A DNA stretch of 64,000 nucleotides from Meghimatium bilineatum. Taxonomy: Eukaryota; Mollusca; Gastropoda; Stylommatophora; Philomycidae. The notes beneath the pieces were generated by a model. It was not told the origin of the DNA. It was given only the letters and a program-made list of their open reading frames with translations, and did no database searches. The first letter of the stretch is position 1, and every line of letters begins with the position of its first letter. A program made the translations under genes and the position numbers. Below are positions 28,001-43,000 of this stretch, piece after piece. The stretch spans positions 58,906,938 to 58,970,937 of the forward strand of contig CM067322.1 of NCBI GenBank assembly GCA_034231615.1, in the 5' to 3' direction.

Positions 28001-31000
28001 CCTAAAAGTGTTAAGCTGTTCATTCAAGCAGCTACCCAAGCATATGCAGACTCAAAGTCCCAGTCAGATGGACATATTTTTATCCATTAACCCCTTATCA
28101 CCCCCATTTCTTCCATTATTTGTATGTGTATATTATCACCTTCAGCATAATCTTTTTCACTTTGTGGTAAATCTACAGCTGCCCTTATTAGGTTAGCCCT
28201 ATCTTTTTTCTGTACAGTGTCATCAACCACAGCATTACTTATCAATGATTCTGCTCTTTCATTGACTTATGCTTCTTCATGACTAGGGCAGTATATCCAA
28301 GTTATACTTTGGATAACCGAGGAGTTTCTCAGTAACATGACTCAACTTTCTTTCATATGCTAGTTAGTTAGTTTGTTCCTTTCAAGCTGCAGGTGGCACA
28401 CAGGGCAGAGATTTTGATTCTCCATGTGTTGCGGTCTGCTGCTTGCAGTTATAGTTATTGTATGGTCTTGCAGCCTGTTATTTCCCCCTCTTTAAGTATG
28501 GTATTTTTTATGGTTGCTTTAGGCATTTCTTGTTTTCTTTTACTCTCAGGTGTTCACATAAGGAAATGTTGGTTTATTCTGTTTTCATCTAGTCTTAAAA
28601 TATGACCCAGGTTTAGCCATCTGCATTTTCTTATGACACTTGAAACATATTCTTGGTGTGTTTTGTTTCTTAAATTACTATTTGGGATGAAATCACTCCA
28701 TTTTATGTTCATCAGTTTCCAGAGACATTTGTTTTCAAAGCTGTTTAATTTTTGGTCTGTTGTTTGAGTTGATTTCCAGTTTTCACTTCCATACATTAAT
28801 ACTGAGACAATACACTAGTTGAATAGCTTTAAATTGGTGTTTCTTCCTAGATCTTTTGATTTCCAGATATTAGTTTAGTGAATGTGCTAGCTGCAACTGC
28901 TATGCATTTATTTATTTCTTTCATTGAGTCTCCATCAATTTAAGTAAACATTCGGCTGCTCAAGTGATTAAAATTGAAGGTTATTTCCACTATTTGGTTG
29001 TTTACTGAGATGTTATTTGTTGAACTGTTAAGTTCCATGATTATTTATTTGGATGTGTTGATCTGTATGTCATTCATATGAAGCAGCCAATTATCTTTCT
29101 CAATGTATTTACATTCCACACAAAAAAAAATAAAAAGGACTTTTGAAGTTGGGCACATATTTGCACAGATGTATCAACTGAAAAGTGGCTATTCAAGAAC
29201 TTGAACCATAATGAGAAAGTGCTAGTGCTTTTGAATTCAGTATATCCTGTGAGACTCCCAAATGGAGTTGGTTTTTTTCCCTATCATTCACTAGCAGCTG
29301 AAATTTCAAGGACACTTTCTGCACTGTCAAATCCATGATGAAAAATGAAATGAACCAAACCAATCCTTATCCCCACATAGAAATAGTTCTTTCACTACTT
29401 CTAAGTGCATACAAAATGTGATTTATGCATCAATAGTTTGTTTATAATGTTCTATGCATGTCTAGTGTTCTTGGTTTAAAAAATATCTATTCATTGAAAC
29501 ATTCATTTCATGTATTGTTGTGATTTGTGAGTCTATATTACTTTCTCTCTTTTATGTTTTCATTTAAGGATGACATTTTGTGAACACTTTTTAAAAATAT
29601 TTTATTTTATATCTCTGGGGATAACTGCTTGAAGCTATGGAGTTATGTGCTATGAGAAGTATTCTCAATAGATGGCATGCTGCTTCGTTGAGAGAGACTG
29701 AGTACATATGGGGTGACCCGAGTACAATAAAGTCAATCTTTTTCAATCCTTTATCTTTATGTTTTCACCTACTGGCATAAGTTTTATTGCAATTCCACCT
29801 ATTAAAAGAAAATTGCCAGTTTCTTACCTTCCCATTCTAATTGTGTCAGTGTTTCTATCTTAGATTTGATTTGAATCATAATGCTTGAACGTTCTTTTTG
29901 AAACACCCACTGGATCTCATTTGTAGCAGGACAATGGTCCTGTTAGACTTCTGGCAGAATGTAGTCTAGAGAAAGAAGATGTGTTGTGCTGTTGTTTTAC
30001 TTGCTCCTCATTCAAGATTTTTTTGGAGTCACTTTTTTATTGTTGACACTTTCAGAATTTCAGCACATTATTTTTAGTAGTCTATTTTTGGCCAGTTGCT
30101 CTATGACTCCTCTGGACAATTGAGAAGAGCTTCCAATAACTGGGATTGGAACCTTTTGAGGTATAGAGCCTGGAACCATCCCTGCCTGGATGTCTGTCAA
30201 GGGCAGGCATAAAAGCATACATGAGATATAAACATATTTCCATTGCATGGGTTGGTGCGTAGCATCCTGAATGCTGTGGTGAGCCTCTTGGCTGGTTTTC
30301 TCCGTCTTCAGCACCTGTACTTGCTAGGGCAGACTGTGGTCATGCTCAGTTTTAGGATGGCCTGACCAGCCTTAGTTTTCAGCCTCTGTTGGCTGAATTA
30401 AGCCACAACTCTGAAGCAAGGATCAGGTCTCAATGGGGAATTAAGACTATGAGACATTCAATTTTGTTAAATTGCAGAAACACATAGTCTCCATGGTTTA
30501 TCATACATGATTGCTTGCCTGAGCAGGTTATATGGAGAAAGTGCCTTGTCCATTTTCACTAACGCCCTCTTGGCTCTGTTGATTAGTTCTAAAGAAAAGA
30601 CAATGTGAATACATTTGGAAACAAGCAGAACTGTAGGAGAAGCAAGAAGATGGTTTAATTCACCCATTGATTGCCTGAAGTAGATAACAACCTTCATTGC
30701 TGTATATTTTCTTATTAATAACTAATCATGATTTGAACAAGAGACCTCACAAATGTAAGACTAGTGTTATATAGTTTCAGCCAAGTGCTATTTTTATTAA
30801 ATGTTCTGGTACTTCGTATATTGATAGTGTTTTCCATAGTTGTTGTATGTCCATTCTGTCAAAGGCCTTTTTTTGGTTGACAAATGAGATGTATAATTCT
30901 TTGTTGAACGAGCCACAGAAAACAACAGAGAATTATACATCGCATTCGTCGACCAAGAAAAGGCCTTCGATGGAGTGGACAGACAACAACTATGGAAAAT

Positions 31001-34000
31001 ACTCTCAATATACGATGTACCAGAACATTTAATCAATATACGCAAGAGCATTTATACTAATAGCCAATGTGAAGTAAGAGCAAATGCAGGAGTGTCCAAT
31101 GAGTTCCAAATCCAATCAGGAGTTCACCAGGGGTGCGTCCTATTCCCTCTACTTTTTATAACGTATATTGACCACATCTGTAAACTAACAAGTACCAATG
31201 AAGAAGATAACATGAACTGCTCTTTACAGATGACCAAGTACTAATAGCACGACATCAGAAGAACAATTGCAAGAACATATGAACAGACTAAAGTTGCATT
31301 ATACAAGACTATTATTATCACATCACTGTGCTACCGGTGCTAAACCTGGACAATGACAGCACAAGACAAAAGAAAAGTAGTGACAGCAAAAATGACATGC
31401 TTACGAAGTATATTCGGAGTGTCATTAAGAGATAGCATTAGAAACAATAACATCTGACAGATAACCAAAACAATACCAGTATTGGAACACATTAAAAGAC
31501 AACAGATCAAGTGGTTTTCACACACTTCCATAAATCCAACAGAGAACATGCCACAGATGGACATGACACATAGACATTACAGCTATGAAGCCAGAGGCAG
31601 ACCATGTAAAAGATGGATCACAGAAATAAAAAAAGCCACAGGAACAAGCTTACAAACAGCACACAGGAAGGCCATCTCTAGAGAACTCTTCCACCCCTTA
31701 CACAGCAAGGCAAACAAGAGATACAGTGTATAGATAGATAGTATAAATAGTCATGTGCTCTAACTTGGGTAAGAACTGTTAATTTCTGAAGCAATGAAGT
31801 AGCAATGAGCTACCATTCAAAGAATAGCAGAGAAATTAAGTGAGTTCTTTGATGTTCTACATGAAGTCATCAAACATAGTTATTACTTCATCAGCATTAC
31901 ATCAAGGACAACAGAAGTGTAAACAATATAACAATAACACAACTGACTTACCATGTAGGTGTCAGCATCCATGAAACCCTCTTCTGGAATGCGGAAATTC
32001 TCATTACTTCCTCCAACCATATCTGGATCTGACATCCAGAATAAATACTCAAGGGATTTCTTGTAGGACATGTTTCTGCTATGTACAAATAAAAACATAT
32101 TTTTGTCCAATAACAACTAACAAACTAACAAGTTGAATGTTTATTTTTAAAACTGGTTTTGACAATAAATAAATTTGCACTATATACTTGAGAATCATCA
32201 AATGAAAAAGGTTTGGAAATAATTTTCCAACATAGCATACACCTTGAAATACAAGTTCATTACACAAGAGTGCAAAAAGAATTCTGTAGCTGTGAGATAA
32301 AAAGTGCATGTTTTTGCTCTCATTGATGTAGTCCAATTGTTGCAGAATGTATTCTCCCGGGTACTACTGACTTTTCAAATATGTGCATGCATACAGTGTC
32401 AGAGTGTTGCACAGATAAATGGCATGCATACAGTGTCACAGTGCTGCAAACATAAGTGGCATGCACACAGTGTCAGAGTGTTGCACATATAAGTGGCATG
32501 CATACAATGTCAGAACACTGTACAGATAAGTGGTATACATACAGTCTCAGAGAACTGCACAGATAAGTGGCATGCATACAGTATCAGAGCACTGCACCTC
32601 ATCATAAGAGATACCTTCTATTATTTTTTTTAAAAAAGCAAATTATGAACATTATTCCCCTTGATTGAAACACAAGAGGATATTCACTACAACAACAAGA
32701 ATATAAACATTGTTGCATGTTTCATCAGAAAAAATATGTATTTTCACAGTTATTTTCCACATTGGATTTTCCACATTTCTCACAATCCTGCTGATTTAGC
32801 ATGATGTAGTATGGAAAATGGACTGTGTTGTGTTGTGGTTTACATTTTAGCTATGACATCAGTGCTTTTTTAAATCTGATATATTTGATTTCAGCATGGT
32901 TTATGGGTCACTATGACCTCCAAAATAGACCAGTCAACCCAACTCTAAAAACCTTTTTAGTCCAACTCTTATAGTATGCATGTCATGTCACAGTATTGCT
33001 ATTCTTTGCTCCCCTACTGGGTCCTGATTACACACAGGTGCTTTCCACACATTAATTTATTACTTTTACACTGAGTTAAACCAAAATCTTCTGATTTTAA
33101 TTAACTGTTAACTGTTCTTTATAGTTTCACTGACATACCCAAATATAATATTTTAACTCACTTGAATGCTGGGTAATATTCTCCCTTGTTGTTCTCAGTT
33201 AAAGAAATTATTGATTTATCAAATCGAGTGCGAAGCATGCGATTGTGTATGCGAATAATTCTAAGGATCTTGATGCCAACAACACCCAGGTCTCGGTAAT
33301 CATATGCACAGAACCGTGAGAGAACTAAGTCATGGCAAGATGTGAACCTGTTGATTAAATGTATGTCTATATATCAAATTTTTAAAAAAACTGAGTATAT
33401 GTTAAATTTGGTTTGAGCAATAATTGGAGGATTCTTTTTATTTGTAAACAAATAGCTTACTATGAATAACAATAAATATTGCGTAAACCAATATAAAATA
33501 GACAAAATGTATTTACCTTTAGCATGCTATTGTTGACAATTTACAACAACAATTTCATCAATGACAACAGCTGTTGTCTAATATTTATGACCGTTGCTAT
33601 GACCACAATTGGCTATGTTGGAATCATCATCATCATCAGGTGCCATGCCGGCTGTCATAGGCGGTCATGGCTCTCCACAGCTCTCTGTCCACAGTATTAT
33701 GTATCAAAGTTGTTGTTGTTTCCCTGCTGTGCCAGGTTGTCAAACTGTCTAATATTTTCTCACGTTGTCGCCCTCTATCTCTGCTGCCTTCAATTTTGCC
33801 TGTTGTGACTATGTTCTCTAAACCTGCCTGTCTCATGAAGTAGCCAAAAAAAGATGATTGCCTTTTTCTTATATTGTTGATCAAGGTCCGCTTCGCATTT
33901 GACTCCCTCAACACCTCTACATTGGTTTTTCTGGCAGTCCATGGTATTCTCAGCATTCTTCTGTAGAACCACATCTCTTTTGCCTCTAATCTCCCACTTT

Positions 34001-37000
34001 CCAGTCTGTTTATTGTCCAAGACTCGCACCCATATGTTAGTATAGGGGTTATATAGCACTGCAGAACTCTCTAAAATCATGGGAATCACATGATTTTAAT
34101 GCTATGTAACCGGAATCAGCAAATCATCATTATAAGGGCCTATTCTACTTCCAATGCTGGTATAATATATAAAAAATAGGTGACTGTTGATAGAAATTGT
34201 AAATATCGAGAGACATCTGTGCAGATAAAAATCAATCAGGTTACAATGGTCATCAATATGAATAATTGATGTAAAATCATTATGGATTGTGATTCTGATA
34301 ATAAGGAATTATGTCTGTTTTCAAAGTAGATATGGTAACACATTGTTTCATTATAAAATGACATGAAAGTATGGACCTAATCATGTATTGACAGATTACC
34401 AACAATACTAGTCTAAATCTAGAGAATAATGTTTTGGACAAGGCAAGTTACTTTTACATGTTCTATTTATTTTCCCAGCAATATTATGTGAGTTTGGTTA
34501 TGAAACTACATAAATAGAATAGACTGAGGTGTATAAAAAATATTTTCAGAGTTACCACATTAGAAAATAAATAAAGGTGAGCCATTTTTTATAATTTTTT
34601 ATTTGATTTTTTCCTTTTTCCCATCTTTACAACCTTCTCACGCCTCTTGTATCACATGTACATGCACACAAACAAAAATTAGACCAATATATGCAGTATT
34701 CAAATCTTTATTAGCATGTAAACAAATTATTTGCAAATCTCTAAGAACAAAAACTTATTAGGTTTTCCAAGCATCCATATTTGGTTGTTTTTTGTTAAAA
34801 AACATCTTTATCACTTTCTAACACCTCTCGTATTCCTACCTACAGTATATTCCTACCAACACTGAGTTACTAGTGCCAAACCTGGTCTCTCTCATCTTCA
34901 CATTACAGAAAGATAGTTTGTTTGTTTTGTGTTCGCTCCATTGTAACCAGCATGCATATCCATGCGGTTTCCGCCGGGAGCGTGTTTACGTTGTGCTACC
35001 ATTATGCACCTTGTAGGCCTAGCACATCCGATTTCAGCATACCGTGACAATTCGGGTTGGCTACCCTAGCCTGTGACAGTCTCCCTATCGCCAGGCACGC
35101 GTGTGTGACTCTTCGCCCAGACATTTTGCTCACGTCTGTATCGCACGAGGTGTTCCACTGTCTGTGAACTTGCCTCGTGTAATTGTACGTACTATGCCTG
35201 TGCCCATCAGGTACTGAACCGTTTCTCATCTGTGAGCCTGGTTCCTTAGGAGGAAGAACTCACCGGAAGAGTTGGACCCTGGCTCTTTCACCTTCTTAGC
35301 CGAGGTGTCATTCACCGACATTGTGAACCCCTCGCCCAAGTTCGAGTTTCACACCACGCGCTTGAGAGCAAGGCGTTCTTGAGCTGAGCAACCTTGTCCC
35401 AATAGCGCCTGAACCCATCAGGTACTGAACCCTTTCTCTCTGCAGGTGTGTTTCTGGTATAGGAACACCTGACAGTAGAGTTGAGTGAGGGCTAAATCGT
35501 TGTCTCTTTTGTGCCTGATCCCATCAGGTACGGAACCCTTTCTCTCTGCAAGTGTACTTCCGGTATAGGAAAGCTTGACAGTAGAGTTGGGCCAGGAGTG
35601 CCATCTTTGTCCCTTTTTGCCTGAGCCTATCCGGTATTGCAAACCTTTCTCTTCGCGAGCATGTTTCCGGTGTAGGAAGACTCGATAATAGAGTTAGGCC
35701 AGGTCTTTTGCTTTGCTAGACGCCCATTATTGGGTATGGGTCTCTACCTATAAGGAAAACAGGTAACTAGAAGCTTTTCTCGAGCTAACAGTGCTTGTAG
35801 TTCATATTTCCTTAATCGTTTACACTTTCTGTTTGCATTTGGAGCTGCCCTCTAGCGCTGTTCTGCCCTTTCACTTTTTTCATTGTTCTCTTGTACAGAT
35901 TACATAGAGAGAGAACAGATCAAGTGGTTTGGCCACATTATGAGAATGCATCACGAAAAGTTGCCCGTACAAGCATATAACCAAATGAGATCAGGGTACA
36001 AAGCCAGAGGAAGACCACAGAAAAGATGGATAGAAAACATCAGGGACATCCTGTACAGACACGGTCATAGCACAGCCGAGGCCACACATCTGGCGATAGA
36101 ACGCAAGCTCGAGCTCCAATCACCCCTACGCTTAACAGCAAGAGTAGATCACAAACCACCTGGGGAAAGGCAATAGACAATACCTCTCATATCAAACATA
36201 CACAAATTAAATTACACACATATTTACAGTATGCAATTCTTATTTACATGTTCTAAAATTATTATAAAATCTCCTAAAATTAAAAAGTTATTGCACTTTC
36301 CAAACATCAACCACAAATAACGCGCATTTTAAAAAAAGAATCCGGTGGCAGGGGAAAGTTGTGTTATTTTAATCTAGCTTGCTAAAGGTTAATAAATGAA
36401 GTAAAAAATGCTTGCTTATTTATAAAGTTATTTTAAAAAATCATGATAATTAGCAACTATAATCAAACAATTTCTAGTTTATCACCAATTTAGGTAATGC
36501 TATTACAAATATCCCTTATTTTTTTCCGCAAAAGTGGTTCAAAACAAATAGAACAGCAAAACAAATAACAGTTATAAAACTTTCTGGTATATTCTGTACT
36601 CACCATGGATCTGATGACTGCCCATCTTCAAAACGAACATTGCCCCCTGTCTCAAGTTCTACTAGTAGCCTGTTAATCATCATGTCAGCCATTTGTCGAA
36701 TACGAACTTCAGACATCTTTGCATAGTTCTCTATACTGAAAAGGGTAAAACAGTTTACTGAATATAGTTTTGTATACATTTTTTACAAATCAATGTAATG
36801 TATTTTGGTTAATACATATTACTTAATATGTGATATTAAGTATTCAACAAGATAAAAGATGTGATTAGATATCTAGTCACATAAACAACACTTCAATAAT
36901 TGGTTCCCATACCCTAAAAATACCGATTAGATGTCAAGGATTAGTGGTGGGGAATACTTTGTGTGGCATCACTGCAGATGGGTTAACAGATATGATGGAT

Positions 37001-40000
37001 GAATGATGAACTGGTTGGCCCAGATGTATATGTTACACTCCTGGCAGGACATGATGATCTGGGATACTGCCAATGCCTCCCTTTGGGTACTAAACAACCA
37101 TCCATAAAATCCCCTTAACACAGCCATGCCTTTAAGACAACAAACTGTATGCATTTCTTCAAGTGTCCCCATGGTTACTTGACTGAGGAGGATCTATGCT
37201 TTTGTTAGAAAGGCTATGGGCTGTCAAGAGCTATCTTCTCACAGCTAAAGGAATTTTTTCATCAACATCATCGTTAACTAGCACATATTTTTTGCATTTT
37301 CTGCAGAATATGCTCATATTTCACTGGATATGTGATATTAACTTTTGGTATTTATCTTAGTACTAAAGACCAGCAGACTAGGGGCTCAATTTTACTACAT
37401 GATTCAATTTCATGGTTTGAAATAAAAATTAATCCTGTAGTTCACTCAGCCACTAGACAGTGCCAGAGCTCATGGTAAGGACTCATGAGGTACCTTAAGT
37501 GAGGCACCTTAAACAAGTACCTTAAGGTGACACTAGTAAGGTGGTTTCTGGTCAACCACTGACTAGGTAGCTCAGCACTTATGGGAACACTGTGCGCTAT
37601 GATGCTGGTTTGTAACTCAGCTTTAATGATCGCCAAAGAAAGAAATTCATAACTAGCTTATCTTTACCTTACCTTTTTAGTACAGTATCAATTATACAAA
37701 ATTTGAGCAGAATTTGCACCAAACTACACAATTATATTAGTTATATTTAGCGAAATACAGAAATATCTTTCTAGAAGTTGACAGGCATGCAAATTTCATA
37801 AGTTCTTGCAACATTATTGAATATTACATCAATGGGTTATTCCAGTATATTTTTCCTTACTCATATCTTACATTCAGACTATGTGTGCTGCTGAATCTAA
37901 TCTGACTAGATCTTACCGCAGGGATCCGTGTATAAACCATCTGATAATAAGCAGAGGAGGTGATTTTTGCTTCCCGTAAGTGTCCAAAGTCTAAGATATG
38001 ACTATAGACTGACATCCCCAATGTAACAATGCCGGTAATAATGAACTTCATCATCATAAAAATGAAAGGACATGCTAAATGGAAATTAACACAAACTTTA
38101 GTAACAGTAAGATGCAAGGGGATTCCTTTTATTTGCCTCACTCACATTACTTGAATGAAAGAATCAAGGAATGAATAGGCCACTGTATTCCGGGAACAAT
38201 ACATCCAAAGATAATACCACGCTGCCTTCCCTAACCACATCCATAGACATTTTATCACATGTGGTGAGACTTTGGAACAATTAGACCATACTTTCCTGAA
38301 TGAATTGAGAGGAGGTACAGCTTCATATTCAGGGAACTGCGCTGGAGGAGAAATTATCTGAATGGATAATGGACTCTAGACAGAACGGATTAATTATAAC
38401 CCGCACAAATATTTGAATCAGGGCGCTCTCGATATTGAAAGATCCTGCATTCCAGAAACACAAATCTGGGGATTTCGTTGCGTCAATGAGACAGTGCAAT
38501 CGCTTCATGAATAGACATCACTTGTGTCTATGAACACGCACTAATCTGGCACAAACATTGCCGAAGGAGCTAGAAACAAAAATTGATTTGTTTCAATGGT
38601 GTCCCACAGCTGTGGAGAAAGAAGTGCAAGCTTTAATCAGTGAGAATACCAAAGAGGGGGATGTGATTATATACACTGATGGATCTGTAATTAGGCATGT
38701 TCGCAGTGCTTGGGCCTTTACAGCTCAGTGCGCAGGTAAAACGATCAAGGAGGAAAGTGGTGCCTTTGCGGTCACTACGAGTAGTATGACCATGGAGACT
38801 ATGGCGGTGACCAAGGCATTTGAGTGGCTACGCACACAGAAAGTAACGCAGGTCTGCATCTTGAGTGACTCTATGAGTATGATTAAGAAGGTACAAGTGG
38901 GTCTCGTTCGCGAACAGTGGATTGAGGCCTTGAGAAATGCGAGCTTGAAAGCGGTTACATTTATTTTCGTGCCGGGACATGTGGGCGTTCGAGGCAATGA
39001 AAGAGCGGATCAACTGGCATCGTGTGCGATTGTGGCAAAGGGCAATGGGGCAATGGATCGCGCTGACGTTTTGAACTCCTTAAGAGATATAACACGCGAG
39101 AGTGAGACTAATGTGGATGATGATTCCTTTTCAATGGCTAGGATTAAAGATCAGGGATTGAGATGCGGTGTTGCTAGAGGTTAACATTTTGGAGGGCGCA
39201 GAAGAATGATGGTCAACCAGCATAGGACCGGTACTGTCAGCAGAAGTGTGTTACACTCAAGGAGAGATCGGAGCAACTATGGATGTGTCCAGTTTGCAGT
39301 GATGATGATCCGACGACTAACTAACTAACTAACTAATGTTTTACTATTAACTTGAGGAAGAGGTTCAACTACGAACTATCTTAAATAGGAAATATGGATG
39401 AGACCCCTATCTACATTGATATGCCTTCATATCACATAGTTGAACGAAAAGGTGTGAAGATAGTTTTGGTAAAGACAACTAAGCATGAAAAAACTTGTTT
39501 CACTGTTTTTAGGTTGCATGGCAGATGGGTCACATTTGCCCCCCCCCCCCATGATTATATCTAAATGCAAGACTCTGCCTTCTTTCTTCATAGTAACGCA
39601 AAATGAGGTAAACAGGTTACTAAAACACTTACCTAGCCTATTAATAAAAATATATTTTAAAAAAAACAACAAAAAAAACAAATACAATAAAACTAAACAG
39701 GACAATTCTCAACGTATCGGCTCAAATTGAACCTTTTTCAAGAGACAAACAACAGAAAACGACAAAATAAAAAACAAAATAGATGTCTATATTTCATCAA
39801 GCCCCCGTCTCCATAATAGCGCAGGGATGGCAACGCATCTAGTAAAAGTGAAAATGCGTGCATTCATTATAAACAAACCGAAAGTGGGAAATTAGAGACA
39901 CTATAGATGAGTGCAAGAATAATAAAAGAAAAAGATAAGAAAAATACCCCTTTTGTCACTCTATCAGACAGGCAGGTTTTAAGAACATAGTCACAACAGG

Positions 40001-43000
40001 CACGACTGAAGGGAACAGAGACAGATGGGGACGTGAGAAAATATTCATGTGACAACCTAGCAAGGCTTGGAAACAACGATCCTGATAACAATACTGTGAA
40101 CAGAGAACCATGGTCACTTACGCCAACAAGAATGGCATATGACAATGATAGATGAGTAATGATGAGGTTGTGTGGTGGTGGGGTGAGTGGGTTTGGGGAA
40201 GGAAGGATAGAAGAAGAATCAACATTTGAAAACGCATGGAATGAATGTGAAACCAAATATAGACATAAACATATATATAAAACCAAACCTAAACATACAT
40301 AGAAATGTAAACACACACCAAGATTCAAGAAATAAACACATAACAAGATGGACACAGATGTGTGAAGGATACCCACACAAAATGCACAGGCATGTAAATG
40401 TATCCACACACAGGAAAGGGCTCACACCAGAATAGGTATACACATTGACACAGAATGGAGATACGTGCATTAACATAAAAAAGCGCTCACATAAATATAC
40501 ATATATATATGTATACATAAATATGAACATTCATGCACATAAACACTTTCTCGCATAAATAATAACATGAACATTCATACACATAGAATCATATACATAT
40601 ATTAATGTAAATATAAACGTTCGTTCACATAAAGATAATGCTATAACAACTGCATATGTATACATACAAATGTGTGGCCCAAAGTAATTGTGTGGATACA
40701 TAGAACCATGTAAAACGAAATGCATATACAAATAACTATATATGTGTGGGCACCCATCGAAGAGACAACTGCAATAAAAACGAGGAAATCAAAATCTAAA
40801 TATGTAAATGATTTAACAATAACAAAATGGCAGAGTACAAAATAATCACATATTGACATACACAAACGAAAGAAGACATAAAGGAATTATATAGAAGAAC
40901 GGCAAACACAAAAATAATAATTATTCACGAAAGTGTACAAAGACAAATAATTACAAGAATCAGTGCAATACGGGAGTAGAGGGTATAAAGAAAAGGTGGG
41001 TAACTCAAACAAAACGGTGATTAATGTTCATTCCGTTTGGTTGCAAGACTCCCATATGACAAATGAGACGATATTCCAAGGACTGACGTTGCCGGTCACC
41101 GGTATAACAATGTAACAAACCGGTTACAGAGACATCAGAGCTACCATGATGTGACGGGCTGTTAAAATGATTAGCCACTGGGGAGTCACGATGATTCGTG
41201 ATATCTCTCAAATGTTCGGCGAATCTATCAGCTAAACGTCTACCAGTCTCACCAATATACTTCATATCACAACGCTTACATATGATAGAGTATATTAAGT
41301 TACGGGACACACATGAAAAAGAATCATGAATATCAAAGTGTGATTTAGGAAACTGTAAAATAGGAGTGAGAATAACAAAAGGGCAAGTCAAACAATTTCG
41401 ATGACAAGGGACAGTTCCTAGTTGACCTGCAGAAGTGCGCAGACGAGAATGAACTAAGAGATCCCGAAGGTTTCTGTCCCTCCGAAAAGCGACTAGTGGA
41501 AGAGAGGGAAATGCAGGACTGGAGATGGGATCTAACTGGAGGATAGAGAAATGTCGTAATAGGATACGTAGTGCCGGCATATTATGAGAATGAAAAGTGA
41601 TAGCCAGTATTGGGCGATCAGAGGTATGTTTAATAGATGGTACGAGGGCCACTGAGCGGGAAATAGTACGAACACGTTGTAAAGCTGATGACAGGATATC
41701 ATCAGGGTATAAGCGACGGCGAAAAAAATCCAGCATCTTAAGAGATTGAACCTGAAAATCTACATCGTCTTGGCAGAGACGACGAAGACGAAGCAGCTGA
41801 GAGAAAGGGAGGGCATGACGACAAGACCTTGGGTGAGATGATGTATAAAGAAGAAAACTATGAGAGGCCGTAGGCTTATAATGTATAGAAGTGGTAAGGG
41901 ATGTGGATCCTATGGAAACACAAATGTCAAGGAAGTTTACAGAGGTGGAGGAAATAAGAGAAGTAAATTTAATAGCTGGATGGAAACCACTCACAAAGTC
42001 AATGAAAAGGTTGAGGTTATCAAGAGAAATATCAGTAACCCCAAACCCATCGTCTATGTAGCGGTGGAATATGGAAGGGACAGGGCCCTGAAAAGTGGTA
42101 AAGATAAGATGTTCAAGGTGACCCATAAATAGGCAGGCATAACTAGGTCCCATCTTCTTTCTTCAACGTTCTTCAGTCAGATATCAGGTTACAGCACCAA
42201 CAGCTTCAATGAATTGGATGATTCGCTTCAGGTCATCCATGGAACCCCTCAAGTCTGGAAGTAGTGCTATCTCAGCAGGCCATATTTTCTCCCTTTCTTC
42301 TTGGTAGAGTTGACAGAATTGAAGAATGTGTTCTGCAGTCCTGGGCTCAGTCCACAGTTACACAGGTCTGTATCACCAATCTTCAGCTTTTATAAAATGG
42401 TTAAATTCCCAAGTGGCGTGTTTGTGCGTGCTCACACAAAAGGTTGGATGGACGAAAGTCGCACCCTGGAATGGCTGGATAAAGTGTGGGGTCAGAGGAA
42501 GGGGGCTACTTTAAAAAACCATCCATGCTAGTCATCTGGGACTTGTTTAGGGCGAATCTCACAGAGAAAATGGAATAACGATGCCATCAGTTGTCTGTTT
42601 CTATTATTCCTGGGGGACTTACCTCCCTCTTGCAGTCGCTAGATGTCTGCCTTAACAAACCATTCAAGGACAGACTCCAAGCAATATGGAATGACTGGAT
42701 GGCATCATCTGATTTAGTTGTGACAAAGGGTAGTAACATTTAAAAAAGTTGACATCACCACAATTGCAACGAATCAAAGAATCGTGTCAGAAATGATCGT
42801 CAGATCTTTAAAAAAAAAAAAAAAAAAAAAAGGGTTCAATTAATAACGCAATGGATGGAAGTGAGGATGACGCTATCTTTGAGGATGATGCCGACGACAA
42901 GGACAATGTACCAGAGACTGACGATATCCACTCTGATATTTCCATGACAGATGATGACATCCGTGAGTTATTTCAGACTTCAGACAGTGATTTGGACTTT

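Larger units (their letters stand above)
34834..36181 (+). mobile_element. LINE family b deletion derivative with minisatellite leader
   Basis: Flanked by acctctcgtat (34823-34833) and acctctcatat (36182-36192), an 11-bp target duplication with one mismatch. The first kilobase is non-coding with a tandem array (next entry). It then passes straight into the ORF2 C terminus, so EN and RT are missing. Confidence 0.75.
34470..36388 (+). mobile_element. piggyBac-family relic interrupted by a LINE
   Basis: 34560-34833 and 36193-36388 are the two halves of the piggyBac 3' region (cttctcacgcctcttgtatc; gaatccggtggcagggg; cttgctaaagg) and end at TTAA 36389-36392. It holds at least two subterminal units. 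The left terminus was not found; it may be lost into the LINE at 33636-34089. Confidence 0.65.

Noticed and set aside
32385..32597. CRISPR-like spaced repeats
   Set aside because: Repeats are head-to-tail without unique spacers, in an animal intron.
39867..40731. Overlapping 66-180-codon minus-strand ORFs rich in Cys, Tyr and Val
   Set aside because: They lie in the A-rich 3' region of the Penelope element and are low-complexity readings of CA/TA-rich DNA.
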